Assembly (NCBI GenBank): GCA_041821315.1
Contig: JBGUEO010000022.1
Coordinates: 1-64,000, forward strand
Source: DIGJ01 sp041821315
GTDB lineage: Bacteria > Bacillota > Clostridia > Lachnospirales > Lachnospiraceae
DNA: 64,000 bases
Direction: 5' to 3'
Every line of letters starts with the position of its first letter. Position 1 is the first letter of the stretch. The notes beneath the pieces were generated by a model. That model did not search any database, was not told the origin of the DNA, and worked only from the letters and a program-made list of their open reading frames with translations. The position numbers and the translations under genes were made by a program. Of the stretch, positions 35,574-44,422 are shown one piece after another.

Positions 35574-36356
35574 ATGGTGGATTATACAGAGGGATCTGGA
35601 AAACAATATCATACAGGTGTTGGACTTGGAGATGTTGGAAAATATGTTATTTTGCCAGGTGACCCAAAGCGCTGTAAAAAAATTGCGGAACATTTTGATG
35701 ATGCGAAGCTAGTAGCAGACAGTAGAGAATATGTGACATATACAGGATATTTAGATGGAGTAAGGGTAAGTGTAACCTCCACTGGCATTGGCGGACCATC
35801 TGCATCAATAGCGATGGAAGAGTTAGTATGCTGCGGAGCAGATACTTTTATTCGTGTTGGTACTTGCGGTGGTATGGATTTGGATGTAGTGGGCGGAGAT
35901 GTCGTAATCGCAAATGGCGCAATTCGAATGGAAGGAACAAGTAAAGAATACGCACCAATCGAATTTCCAGCAGTTGCAACCTATGATGTCGTAACTGCAT
36001 TAGTAGAAGGCGCAAAAAAATTAGATTTACCATATCACGTGGGCGTAGTTCAGTGCAAAGATGCTTTTTTTGGACAGCATCAGCCAGAAACAAAGCCAGT
36101 TAGTTATGAATTGATGAATAAATGGGAAGCTTGGCTTCGTCTTGGCTGTTTGGCTTCGGAAATGGAATCGGCAGCGCTTTTTGTTGTCGCAAGTCATTTA
36201 CGTGTTCGAGTAGGATCTACGTTCCTTGTAGTCGCAAATCAAGAACGAGAGAAAAAAGGAATGGAAAACCCACAAGCACATGATACCGAAAGTGCAATTA
36301 GTGTTGCAGTTGAAGCAATACGAAATTTAATCAGAGAAGATAATAAAAGAAAGTAG
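35574..36356 (+). CDS. udp: uridine phosphorylase
   Basis: This 260-residue protein splits uridine with phosphate into uracil and ribose-1-phosphate. PNP_UDP_1 family motifs include VILPGDPKRCKKIA, STGIGGPSASIAMEEL, the phosphate-site RVGTCGG, and SEMESAALFVVAS for ribose binding. It is followed after 10 bases by deoD. The ribosome site AGAAGGAG lies 7 bases before ATG 35574. It is the first structural gene of the salvage cluster. Confidence 0.92.
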   Translation: MVDYTEGSGKQYHTGVGLGDVGKYVILPGDPKRCKKIAEHFDDAKLVADSREYVTYTGYLDGVRVSVTSTGIGGPSASIAMEELVCCGADTFIRVGTCGGMDLDVVGGDVVIANGAIRMEGTSKEYAPIEFPAVATYDVVTALVEGAKKLDLPYHVGVVQCKDAFFGQHQPETKPVSYELMNKWEAWLRLGCLASEMESAALFVVASHLRVRVGSTFLVVANQEREKKGMENPQAHDTESAISVAVEAIRNLIREDNKRK

Positions 36357-36366
36357 GAATCGAAGA

Positions 36367-37080
36367 ATGAAGAATATACCAACACCTCATATTGGTGCGA
36401 AAGATGGACAAATTGCGAAAACAGTATTGATGCCAGGAGATCCATTACGAGCGAAATACATCGCAGAAACATATTTAGAAAATGTAACATGTTTTAATAC
36501 GGTTCGAAATATGCTAGGATTTACAGGAACATACAAGGGTAAAGAAATATCCGTTATGGGTGGAGGAATGGGAATGCCTTCTGTAGGAATTTATTCCTAT
36601 GAATTGTTTCACTTTTATGATGTAGATCGAATTATTCGCATCGGTTCAGCAGGAGGACTTCAGGATAATGTTAAGGTAAGAGACGTCGTAATAGCAATGG
36701 GAGCATGTACGGATTCAAACTATGCGGCTCAATATAAATTACCTGGTACGTATGCACCAATCGCAGATTTTAATCTTCTTCGCAAAGCAGTAGAAACGGC
36801 GGAAGCACAGGGAACAAATGTAGTTGTAGGAAATGTATTATCTGCAGATGTGTTTTACAATGACTACCGTAATGTAAATGACGATTGGCGTAAAATGCAG
36901 GTGTTATGTGTGGAAATGGAAGCTGCCGCACTCTATATGAATGCTGCCAGAGCAGGGAAGCAGGCACTGTGTTTGCTTACAATTTCGGATCATATGTATA
37001 CGGGGGAGAGTTTATCTGCAGAAGATAGACAGTTAAGTTTCCACGAAATGATGGAAGTTGCATTAGAGTTAGGAGAGTAA
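36367..37080 (+). CDS. deoD: purine nucleoside phosphorylase, DeoD type
   Basis: This 237-residue protein has the hexameric DeoD pattern: start TPHIGAKDGQIAKTVLMPGDPLRAKYIAE, RIGSAGG phosphate motif, VCVEMEAAALY for ribose binding, and the acidic TISDHMYTGE at the base site. It cleaves purine (deoxy)ribonucleosides to base and sugar-1-phosphate. It lies 10 bases after udp with only a weak ribosome site, so coupling to udp is likely. Confidence 0.95.
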   Translation: MKNIPTPHIGAKDGQIAKTVLMPGDPLRAKYIAETYLENVTCFNTVRNMLGFTGTYKGKEISVMGGGMGMPSVGIYSYELFHFYDVDRIIRIGSAGGLQDNVKVRDVVIAMGACTDSNYAAQYKLPGTYAPIADFNLLRKAVETAEAQGTNVVVGNVLSADVFYNDYRNVNDDWRKMQVLCVEMEAAALYMNAARAGKQALCLLTISDHMYTGESLSAEDRQLSFHEMMEVALELGE

Positions 37081-37111
37081 TCGCAACTGATTAAAAATAA
37101 GGAGGGCTTTT

Positions 37112-37777
37112 ATGACAAACGAAGATATTTTAAAAACGGTAGACCATACGTTATTGCTTCAGGGTTCAACATGGGACGAAATGAAAGTAATTTGTGATGA
37201 TGCAATTAAATTTGGAACAGCGAGTGTATGCATTCCTGCAAGCTTTGTGAAACGAGTAAAGGACTATGTTGGTGATAAAATGCGTGTATGTACCGTAATA
37301 GGGTTTCCAAATGGGTACACTACGACGGCAGTGAAAGTGTTTGAGACAACCGATGCGCTTTTAAATGGTGCAGATGAAATTGATATGGTAATTAATATTG
37401 GAGCATTAAAAGACAAGCAATTTGATATGGTAGAAGGAGAAATTCGTAAAATTAAAGCTGCGTGTGGTGATAAAATTTTAAAAGTAATCATTGAAACCTG
37501 TCTTTTAACACAAGAAGAGAAGATTAAAATGTGTGAAATTGTTACAAATTCAGGTGCGGATTTTATAAAGACGTCAACTGGATTTTCTACTGCAGGAGCT
37601 ACATTTGAGGATATTGCACTGTTTGCAAAACATGTCGGATCACATGTTAAAATTAAAGCGGCTGGTGGAATAAGTTCATTGGATGATGCAAAAAAATTTA
37701 TAGAGCTAGGAGCAAGTCGTCTGGGAACGAGTCGTATTGTAAAAATCTTAAAAAATGAGCAAGGGACTGGCTATTGA
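37112..37777 (+). CDS. deoC: deoxyribose-phosphate aldolase
   Basis: This 221-residue class I aldolase cleaves deoxyribose-5-phosphate to glyceraldehyde-3-phosphate and acetaldehyde. Motifs include VCTVIGFPNGY, EIDMVINIGALK, LKVIIETCLL and FIKTSTGFSTAGAT. The Schiff-base Lys lies in VKIKAAGGISS. It is preceded by AAGGAGGG. Deoxyribose-1-phosphate from DeoD must first be converted by DeoB, encoded downstream. Confidence 0.95.
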   Translation: MTNEDILKTVDHTLLLQGSTWDEMKVICDDAIKFGTASVCIPASFVKRVKDYVGDKMRVCTVIGFPNGYTTTAVKVFETTDALLNGADEIDMVINIGALKDKQFDMVEGEIRKIKAACGDKILKVIIETCLLTQEEKIKMCEIVTNSGADFIKTSTGFSTAGATFEDIALFAKHVGSHVKIKAAGGISSLDDAKKFIELGASRLGTSRIVKILKNEQGTGY

Positions 37778-37810
37778 TTGTAAGGCAAATAAAATAAAGG
37801 GATTCGCAAA

Positions 37811-37843
37811 ATGAAAATGAAGTGTTTAACACTTCATTTTCAT
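37811..37843 (+). promoter_or_regulatory. perfect intercistronic hairpin between deoC and cdd
   Basis: A 14-bp perfect stem (37811-37824 with 37830-37843) has a 5-base loop and no T tract afterwards. It may stabilise the upstream mRNA or act as a partial terminator, setting lower expression of cdd and deoB. Confidence 0.6.
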
Positions 37844-37871
37844 GCCCTATACCTAATTAGGAGGTATCAAA

Positions 37872-38291
37872 ATGGATAAAGAGTTAATTAATAAAATGAT
37901 TGATCAGGCAATGAATATGTTACAGTATGCATATGTTCCTTATTCGAATTACAAAGTAGGAGCAGCATTGCATTCGAAGGATGGTCGTATTTTTGGAGGA
38001 TGTAATATTGAAAATGCGGCATATTCTCCAGGAAATTGCGCGGAGAGAACGGCCTTTTTTAAAGCAATTAGTCAAGGAGTAACCGAATTTGACTCGATTG
38101 TAGTACTTGGTGGAAAAAATGGAGAATTAATCGATTATTGCCCACCATGCGGGATATGCCGTCAAGTTATGATGGAGTTTTGTGATCCGAAAACGTTTCA
38201 GATTATTCTTCCAAAATCCAAAGAAGATATCAAGGTATATACCTTAGAAGAGATGCTTCCACTTGGATTTGGTCCTAATAATTTGAAATAG
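37872..38291 (+). CDS. cdd: cytidine deaminase
   Basis: This 139-residue enzyme converts cytidine and deoxycytidine to the uridine forms, feeding Udp. Zinc ligands and catalytic Glu lie in GNCAERTAFF and PPCGICRQ, the three-Cys form typical of small tetrameric bacterial enzymes. FGGCNIENAAYSPG is the substrate motif. AGGAGG lies 7 bases before ATG. Confidence 0.95.
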   Translation: MDKELINKMIDQAMNMLQYAYVPYSNYKVGAALHSKDGRIFGGCNIENAAYSPGNCAERTAFFKAISQGVTEFDSIVVLGGKNGELIDYCPPCGICRQVMMEFCDPKTFQIILPKSKEDIKVYTLEEMLPLGFGPNNLK

Positions 38292-38325
38292 ATAAAGGCT
38301 TAGATAGCACAGATAGGAGATAATC

Positions 38326-39516
38326 ATGAAAAAATATAAGAGAATATTTACCATCGTAATCGATTCGCTAGGAATTGGTGCAATGCCTGATTCAAAAGAA
38401 TATGGTGATGTGGGTGTTGATACCCTAGGTCATATTGCAGATTCGGTCGATACGTTTCAAATTCCAAATCTACAAAAACTGGGTATGGCAAATTTACATC
38501 CTCTAAAACAAGTAAAACCAGTGGAACAGCCAATGGCTTATTATATGCCAATGAGAGAGACTAGTTTGGGGAAAGATACCATGACAGGACATTGGGAAAT
38601 GATGGGTCTTAAAATTACAAAGCCTTTTCAAACCTTTACCGAAACCGGATTTCCAAAAGGATTGTTGGATGAATTAGAAAAGCGCACGGGGCGAAAAATC
38701 ATTGGAAATAAAAGTTCAAGTGGCACTGAAATACTAGAGGAGCTTGCAGAAGAAGAAATAGCGACTGGAAATTTGATCGTGTATACGTCGGCTGACTCTG
38801 TTCTCCAAATTTGTGGAAATGAAGAGACAATGGGTCTTGAAAATTTGTATCACTACTGTGAAATTGCAAGAGAGCTTACGTTGAGAGATGAGTGGAAAGT
38901 TGGACGTGTGATTGCAAGGCCTTATCTTGGTAAGAAAAAGGGCGAATTTAAGCGTACGAGCAATCGTCATGACTATGCATTGAAGCCATTTGGTCAAACG
39001 GCACTCAATGTATTAAAAGATGCAGGTCTTGATGTAATTTCGGTTGGAAAAATAGCAGATATTTTTGTAGAAGAAGGGATTACAAAAGCCTACAAGTCAA
39101 AATCAAGTGTTCACGGAATGGAACAGACACTTGAGATTGCAGGAGAAGATTTTACTGGTTTTTGCTTTGTAAACTTAGTGGATTTTGATGCACTATGGGG
39201 TCATAGAAGAAATCCGGTTGGATATGCAAAAGAACTAGAAGCATTTGACATCAATTTAGGAAAATTTTTAGATATGTTACAAGAAGATGACCTTTTAATC
39301 ATTACGGCAGATCATGGAAATGACCCTACTTATACAGGCAGTGACCATACAAGAGAAAAAGTACCGTTTATTGCGTATTCTCCATCCATGAAAGGAAGCG
39401 GAGAATTAGAAGAGGTGGATACATTTGCAGTGATTGGAGCTACGGTTGTAGACAATTTTGATTTAAAAATGCCAGAAAACACCATAGGATTTTCAATTAT
39501 AGATCGATTAAATTAA
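38326..39516 (+). CDS. deoB: phosphopentomutase
   Basis: This 396-residue metal enzyme of the alkaline phosphatase superfamily moves phosphate between C1 and C5 of (deoxy)ribose. The opening TIVIDSLGIGAMPDS has the first metal Asp. KDTMTGHWEMMG contains the phospho-Thr region, and ITADHGNDPTYTGSDHTRE the late metal ligands. It closes the pathway from nucleoside to ribose-5-phosphate or DeoC substrate. A terminator follows. Confidence 0.95.
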   Translation: MKKYKRIFTIVIDSLGIGAMPDSKEYGDVGVDTLGHIADSVDTFQIPNLQKLGMANLHPLKQVKPVEQPMAYYMPMRETSLGKDTMTGHWEMMGLKITKPFQTFTETGFPKGLLDELEKRTGRKIIGNKSSSGTEILEELAEEEIATGNLIVYTSADSVLQICGNEETMGLENLYHYCEIARELTLRDEWKVGRVIARPYLGKKKGEFKRTSNRHDYALKPFGQTALNVLKDAGLDVISVGKIADIFVEEGITKAYKSKSSVHGMEQTLEIAGEDFTGFCFVNLVDFDALWGHRRNPVGYAKELEAFDINLGKFLDMLQEDDLLIITADHGNDPTYTGSDHTREKVPFIAYSPSMKGSGELEEVDTFAVIGATVVDNFDLKMPENTIGFSIIDRLN

Positions 39517-39522
39517 CAAAAT

Positions 39523-39570
39523 ACCATCTCTATTTGATAGAATAAGATTGTCAAATAGAGGTGGTGTTTT
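39523..39570 (+). terminator. terminator of the nucleoside salvage cluster
   Basis: A 15-bp stem with G-T pairs (39523-39537 with 39551-39565) and a 13-base loop is followed by GTTTTT. It starts 6 bases after the deoB stop. Confidence 0.85.
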
Positions 39571-39628
39571 TGTATAAAACGAAGGAATTAAGCTAATTCA
39601 CAAGTTAATTCATTGTAACATTAAAGCA

Positions 39629-39657
39629 TTGACAAATTAAATTATGTAGGGTATATT
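39629..39657 (+). promoter_or_regulatory. sigma-A promoter of the branched-chain amino acid binding protein gene
   Basis: TTGACA (39629-39634) and TATATT (39652-39657) are 17 bases apart, 76 bases before the chosen ATG. Confidence 0.75.
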
Positions 39658-39733
39658 TGTTTATATTATTGTGTAAGCAGGCAAGAGACAAATGCTTGTA
39701 GGTAATAAACACTTAGAATTTGGAGGAATGTTT

Positions 39734-40870
39734 ATGAAAAAAATGAAGAAAATGGTAGCACTTGGTTTAGCGGCAACATTAACCGTTGCATCAATTACGG
39801 GATGCGGCAGTAAATCTGGTACTGATGGAGATACCTATTTGGTTGGAGGTATCGGACCACTGACTGGAGAGAATGCTTCTTATGGTATTTCAGTAAAGCA
39901 GGGCGCAGAAATTGCAGTAAAAGAAATCAATGATGCAGGTGGAATTACGGTTGGAGACAAAACCATGCAATTGGAGCTTAAATTTGAAGACGATCAGGCA
40001 GCGCCAGATAAGGCAGTAACTGCATATAATTCCCTAATGGATGGGGGTATGAACGCTCTGTTAGGATGTGTTACTACTGCTTCTTGTTTATCCGTTGTTG
40101 ACTTAGCAAAAGAAGATGGAATCTTAATGATTACCCCATCTGGCTCTGCAGCAGATATTACAAAAAATGATAATGTATTCCGTTTATGCTTTACGGATCC
40201 ACTTCAGGGGGAAACGATGGCAGAGCGTATGATTACGGATTTAGGCTATAAAAAGATAGCAGTAATCTATAAAAACTCGGATGCATATAGCAAAGGTGTT
40301 TACGAAGCGTTTGAAGCAAAAGTAAAAGAGCTTGGCGCAATGATTACGACCACGGAAGCATTTGCAGATGGTGAAGATTTTAATACACAGCTTACTTCAA
40401 TCAAAGGAACCGATGCAGAAGCAATTTTTGCACCGATGTATTATACCGATGCAGCGCACATTGTAACGCAGGCAGCAGACCTTTCTCTTAACCTTCCGTT
40501 CTTTGGTAGTGATGGTTGGGATGGTATTCTTGATACCGTAACCGATTCTACAACCGTAGAAGGCGCAACTTTCTTGAGCCCATTTTTCTCAGGAGATGCT
40601 TCAGCAGCTGATTTTGTTTCAAAATATAGCGATGCTTACGATACAACACCAGATCAGTTTGCAGCAGATGGGTATGACTGTGTATATGTATTCAAAGCAG
40701 CTTTAGAAAAAGCAGGAACGACAGATAATGCAGCTATAATTAGTGCAATGACATCCATTTCGGTAGATGGTTTGACGGGAAAAGGAATCAGTTTTTCTGC
40801 AGATGGTGAGCCACAAAAGGGTGCTCGTTTTATTACGATTAAAGATGGATCATATACAGCAGCTCAATAA
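39734..40870 (+). CDS. livJ: branched-chain amino acid ABC transporter substrate-binding lipoprotein
   Basis: This protein of about 378 residues starts with a signal ending in the lipobox SITGC. The periplasmic-binding fold of the Peripla_BP_6 (LivJ) type includes VGGIGPLTGENASYGISVKQ, ENDAGG-like EINDAGGI and IAVIYKNSDAYSKGVYEAF. ATG 39734 sits 7 bases after GGAGG; an earlier in-frame ATG at 39692 has no ribosome site. It has its own promoter and terminator and is followed by the HMGF genes, so more binding protein than transporter is expected. The exact amino acid cannot be read from sequence. Confidence 0.9.
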   Translation: MKKMKKMVALGLAATLTVASITGCGSKSGTDGDTYLVGGIGPLTGENASYGISVKQGAEIAVKEINDAGGITVGDKTMQLELKFEDDQAAPDKAVTAYNSLMDGGMNALLGCVTTASCLSVVDLAKEDGILMITPSGSAADITKNDNVFRLCFTDPLQGETMAERMITDLGYKKIAVIYKNSDAYSKGVYEAFEAKVKELGAMITTTEAFADGEDFNTQLTSIKGTDAEAIFAPMYYTDAAHIVTQAADLSLNLPFFGSDGWDGILDTVTDSTTVEGATFLSPFFSGDASAADFVSKYSDAYDTTPDQFAADGYDCVYVFKAALEKAGTTDNAAIISAMTSISVDGLTGKGISFSADGEPQKGARFITIKDGSYTAAQ

Positions 40871-40901
40871 AAAAATTAAAATAAGTAGTAAATAATAATA
40901 T

Positions 40902-40949
40902 GATTGACAGCAAATGAGAGCTTACTCTTATGTAGCTGTCAATCTTTTT
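40902..40949 (+). terminator. terminator after the binding-protein gene
   Basis: A 10-bp perfect stem (40902-40911 with 40935-40944) is followed by five T. The loop is long (23 bases). Confidence 0.75.
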
Positions 40950-40953
40950 AAAG

Positions 40954-41025
40954 ATTTCAGTTGATAAATACAACTTTTAAGCACTATAATAGGAGTATTG
41001 AAAAGTTGTATTTATCAGCTGAAAT
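40954..41025 (+). promoter_or_regulatory. 25-bp inverted repeat around a promoter upstream of livH
   Basis: Arms 40954-40978 and 41001-41025 pair over 25 positions with one G-T pair. The left arm contains TTGATA (40961-40966) and the 22-base loop contains TATAAT (40985-40990), 18 bases apart, a fair promoter. Transcripts starting there would lack the left arm, while read-through from livJ would carry the whole hairpin. A long-arm operator or a processing signal is possible. Confidence 0.6.
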
Positions 41026-41056
41026 TAACGGATAAAAAAACTAGGAGGGTATCAGA

Positions 41057-41944
41057 ATGGGAATTCTTCAAAATATGTTAGAGCAGGTAATCAATGGTCT
41101 GCGGTCTGGTAGCATCTATGCCTTGATAGCACTTGGCTATACTATGGTTTATGGTATTGCCAAAATGATTAATTTCGCACACGGTGATATTATTATGGTG
41201 GGAGCATATGCTCTATACGTGGGGCTTTCAATTCTACATTTGCCAGTAGCGGCAGCGGTACTTTTTACGATTTTAGTATGTACCATTCTTGGTGTTGTAA
41301 TTGAACGTGTTGCCTATAAACCATTACGTTCTGCACAACCGCTTGCTGTATTGATTACAGCCATCGGTGTTAGTTTCTTGTTACAAAGTTTATCTCTTTT
41401 GATTTTTGGAGCTACGCCAATTCCACAAGCATCCATCGTGACATTGAAAGGATTTACGCTTGGTGGGATTTCGATTTCAGGAATTACAATCGTAACGTTA
41501 GTGGTAACTACGATTTGTATGAGTGTTCTTACCTGGTTTATTCATAAGACAAAGATGGGAAGTGCAATGCGTGCGGTATCCGAAGACAAGGGAGCAGCAG
41601 AGCTTATGGGAATTGATGTAAATAAAACGATTTCCTTAACGTTTGCAATTGGATCGGCATTGGCAGCAATTGCTGGTATTCTCTATATTTGTCAATATCA
41701 GTCGTTGAGACCTACGCTTGGTGCCATGCCTGGTATCAAAGCATTTGTAGCCGCAGTACTTGGGGGAATCGGAAGTGTACCAGGAGCTATGCTTGGAGGA
41801 ATCCTTCTAGGATTGGTTGAAAGTTTATCAAAAGCATATATATCAACGGAACTTTCTGATGCCATTGTATTTGGTATTCTTGTTCTTGTTTTACTGATAA
41901 AACCATCTGGATTACTCGGTAAAATAAGAAAAGAAAAAGTATGA
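41057..41944 (+). CDS. livH: branched-chain amino acid ABC permease LivH
   Basis: This 295-residue membrane protein has about eight helices. Typical LivH features are NGLRSGSIYALIALGYTMVYGI at the start, NFAHGDIIMVGAY, and AAVLGGIGSVPGAMLGGI near the end. It is preceded by AGGAGGG and is the first gene of the HMGF unit. Confidence 0.93.
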   Translation: MGILQNMLEQVINGLRSGSIYALIALGYTMVYGIAKMINFAHGDIIMVGAYALYVGLSILHLPVAAAVLFTILVCTILGVVIERVAYKPLRSAQPLAVLITAIGVSFLLQSLSLLIFGATPIPQASIVTLKGFTLGGISISGITIVTLVVTTICMSVLTWFIHKTKMGSAMRAVSEDKGAAELMGIDVNKTISLTFAIGSALAAIAGILYICQYQSLRPTLGAMPGIKAFVAAVLGGIGSVPGAMLGGILLGLVESLSKAYISTELSDAIVFGILVLVLLIKPSGLLGKIRKEKV

Positions 41945-41962
41945 TTAGGGAGGAGACGTGAG

Positions 41963-42934
41963 ATGAAAAATAAGAAAATAGACAAACAGCTTATAAAAAA
42001 TATTGCAATTGTAGTTATAGTATATGCGATTGTTGCAGCTCTTTTATATGGAAACGTATTAAATAGACAGTTTAAAAATCTTTTAGTTCCTGTTTGCATC
42101 AATGTTATCTTGGCGGTATCGCTTAACTTAACCACTGGATTTTTAGGTGAATTAACACTTGGGCATGCAGGTTTTATGTCCGTAGGAGCTTATACGGGAG
42201 CAATTATAACGATGCATTTAAATCTCCCTATGGCGGTGGAGTTTCCAATTGCATTAGTGGCAGGAGGATTAATGGCAGCTGCCTTTGGTGTCATTATTGG
42301 AGTGCCGGTATTACGTTTGCGAGGGGACTATCTGGCAATCGTTACACTGGCCTTTGGAGAAATTATTAAATCTATTATAAATGCAATGAAGGTGACCAAT
42401 GGGGCAATGGGGCTATCCGGAATTGAATTACATGCAAATTATAAGCATTTTACATTTGTATTTATTTTGGTTATTCTTACCATTTTTGCAATTAAGAATT
42501 TAGTGAATTCAAGACAAGGAAGAGCGATTTGTGCAGTTAGAGATAATTATATTGCTGCCGAAGCAGTAGGGATTCCAGTGAGTAAATTTAAGGTAATGGC
42601 ATTTGTTGTTGCTGCATTTTTTGCTGGAATTGCAGGTGTTATCTATGGACATAATGTAGGAATGTTACAGCCAACTAACTTTGATTATAATAAATCCATT
42701 GAAATTTTAGTTATTGTAGTTCTTGGAGGAATGGGAAGCATAAGGGGATCTGTGATTGCAGCTGTCATTCTTACGATTCTCCCAGAGATGCTTCGAAGCA
42801 CGGATGAATTCCGTATGCTGTTATATGCGATTGTGTTAATCGCGATGATGATATTTAATTCATCGGAATTAAAACAGCGTATCTTAGCAAGTGACCTTAC
42901 AGCAAAGTTAAAACGAGTGAAGAAGGAGGCGTAA
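41963..42934 (+). CDS. livM: branched-chain amino acid ABC permease LivM
   Basis: This 323-residue membrane protein has about nine helices. LivM features are NLTTGFLGELTLGHAGFMSVGAY shortened in the first half, VLRLRGDYLAIVTLAFGEI in the middle and VVLGGMGSIRGSVIAA near the end. It partners LivH. AGGGAGGAG precedes the ATG. Confidence 0.93.
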   Translation: MKNKKIDKQLIKNIAIVVIVYAIVAALLYGNVLNRQFKNLLVPVCINVILAVSLNLTTGFLGELTLGHAGFMSVGAYTGAIITMHLNLPMAVEFPIALVAGGLMAAAFGVIIGVPVLRLRGDYLAIVTLAFGEIIKSIINAMKVTNGAMGLSGIELHANYKHFTFVFILVILTIFAIKNLVNSRQGRAICAVRDNYIAAEAVGIPVSKFKVMAFVVAAFFAGIAGVIYGHNVGMLQPTNFDYNKSIEILVIVVLGGMGSIRGSVIAAVILTILPEMLRSTDEFRMLLYAIVLIAMMIFNSSELKQRILASDLTAKLKRVKKEA

Positions 42935-42937
42935 ATC

Positions 42938-43696
42938 ATGGCATTACTAGAAGTTAAAAAATTAGGAATTTCATTTGGTGGTTTACGTGCAGTAGACGAC
43001 TTTACTATCTCTATTGAAAAGGGATGTCTTTATGGTTTGATAGGACCAAACGGAGCGGGAAAAACGACGGTATTCAATATGCTAACAGGAGTATATCTTC
43101 CGACAGATGGAAGTATTGTGTTAGATGGTAAAAATTTAGTCGGCAAAAATCCAGCGCAGATTTGTCAAAGTGGGATTGCAAGAACATTTCAAAATATTCG
43201 CTTGTTTGGGAAAATGTCAGTTCTTGATAATGTAAAGGCAGCCTTGCACAACGAATTCCACTATTCTTTGGGAAGTGGTATATTGCATTTTGCAAAATAT
43301 AAAAAGATTGAGCATGAAATGGATACACGAGCACTTGAGATTTTAGAAGTATTTGGTATGAAAGAGCAAGCAGAAATTTTAGCTTCGAATCTTCCTTATG
43401 GAAAACAAAGAAAGCTAGAGATAGCAAGAGCCCTTGCAACAAACCCTAAGCTTTTATTATTAGATGAACCGGCAGCTGGTATGAATCCAAATGAAACAGC
43501 AGAACTAATGGATACGATTCGTCTAATCCGGGACCAATTTGATATTACAATCCTTTTGATTGAGCATGATATGAAATTAGTTGCTGGTATTTGTGAACAG
43601 TTGACGGTACTTAACTTTGGTATGGAGTTAACGACAGGGACACCAGAAGTTGTGTTAAATGATCCGGAAGTAGTTACGGCATATCTTGGAGAATAG
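42938..43696 (+). CDS. livG: branched-chain amino acid ABC ATPase LivG
   Basis: This 252-residue ATPase has Walker A GPNGAGKTT, the family-specific GIARTFQNIRLF at the Q-loop side, a signature region LPYGKQRKLEIARAL, and Walker B LLLLDEPAAGMNP. The C-terminal ends TAYLGE, as usual in LivG. It begins 3 bases after livM with AGGAGG inside that gene's end. Confidence 0.94.
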   Translation: MALLEVKKLGISFGGLRAVDDFTISIEKGCLYGLIGPNGAGKTTVFNMLTGVYLPTDGSIVLDGKNLVGKNPAQICQSGIARTFQNIRLFGKMSVLDNVKAALHNEFHYSLGSGILHFAKYKKIEHEMDTRALEILEVFGMKEQAEILASNLPYGKQRKLEIARALATNPKLLLLDEPAAGMNPNETAELMDTIRLIRDQFDITILLIEHDMKLVAGICEQLTVLNFGMELTTGTPEVVLNDPEVVTAYLGE

Positions 43697-43708
43697 GAGG
43701 GAAATGTA

Positions 43709-44419
43709 ATGGCGATGCTAAAAGTAACAGACTTAGAAGTAAGCTATGGAATGATACAGGCGATAAGGGGAATCAGCTTTGAAGTCGAACAAGGCGAAGT
43801 GATTGCTTTGATTGGAGCCAATGGAGCAGGAAAGACCACGATACTTCATACGGTTACGGGTTTAATCAAGGGAAAAGCAGGAAAAATTGAATTTGAAGGG
43901 CAAGACATTACAAAAGTAGCGGGACATAAAATTGTATCGCTTGGCATGGCACATGTTCCAGAGGGGCGAAGAGTATTTGCAGATTTAACGGTACTAGAAA
44001 ACTTAAAACTTGGAGCTTATACGAGAACAGATAAGCAAGAAATAGAAGATACGCTTACTATGGTATACAAGCGGTTTCCAAGACTCGAAGAGAGAAAGTC
44101 ACAGTTGGCAGGAACACTGAGTGGAGGGGAACAGCAGATGCTTGCAATGGGACGTGCGCTTATGTCACATCCTAAGATAATTTTGATGGATGAACCATCG
44201 ATGGGACTATCACCTATCTTTGTTTCAGAAATTTTTGACATCATCAAAGAAATTAGTGCAAGCGGAACGACGGTACTTGTAGTTGAGCAAAATGCAAAAA
44301 AAGCATTATCCATAGCTGACCGTGCATATGTACTAGAAACAGGAACGATTGTGCTAGACGGTCCAGCAAAGGATTTATTAGAAAATGATTCCGTGAAAAA
44401 AGCATATTTAGGAGAGTGA
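43709..44419 (+). CDS. livF: branched-chain amino acid ABC ATPase LivF
   Basis: This 236-residue ATPase has Walker A GANGAGKTT, HVPEGRRVFADLTVLENL, signature LSGGEQQMLAMGRAL and Walker B IILMDEPSMGLSP. These are LivF hallmarks. It is the last transporter gene. The cytidylate-kinase-like gene follows after 3 bases and is probably cotranscribed. Confidence 0.94.
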   Translation: MAMLKVTDLEVSYGMIQAIRGISFEVEQGEVIALIGANGAGKTTILHTVTGLIKGKAGKIEFEGQDITKVAGHKIVSLGMAHVPEGRRVFADLTVLENLKLGAYTRTDKQEIEDTLTMVYKRFPRLEERKSQLAGTLSGGEQQMLAMGRALMSHPKIILMDEPSMGLSPIFVSEIFDIIKEISASGTTVLVVEQNAKKALSIADRAYVLETGTIVLDGPAKDLLENDSVKKAYLGE

Positions 44420-44422
44420 ATT

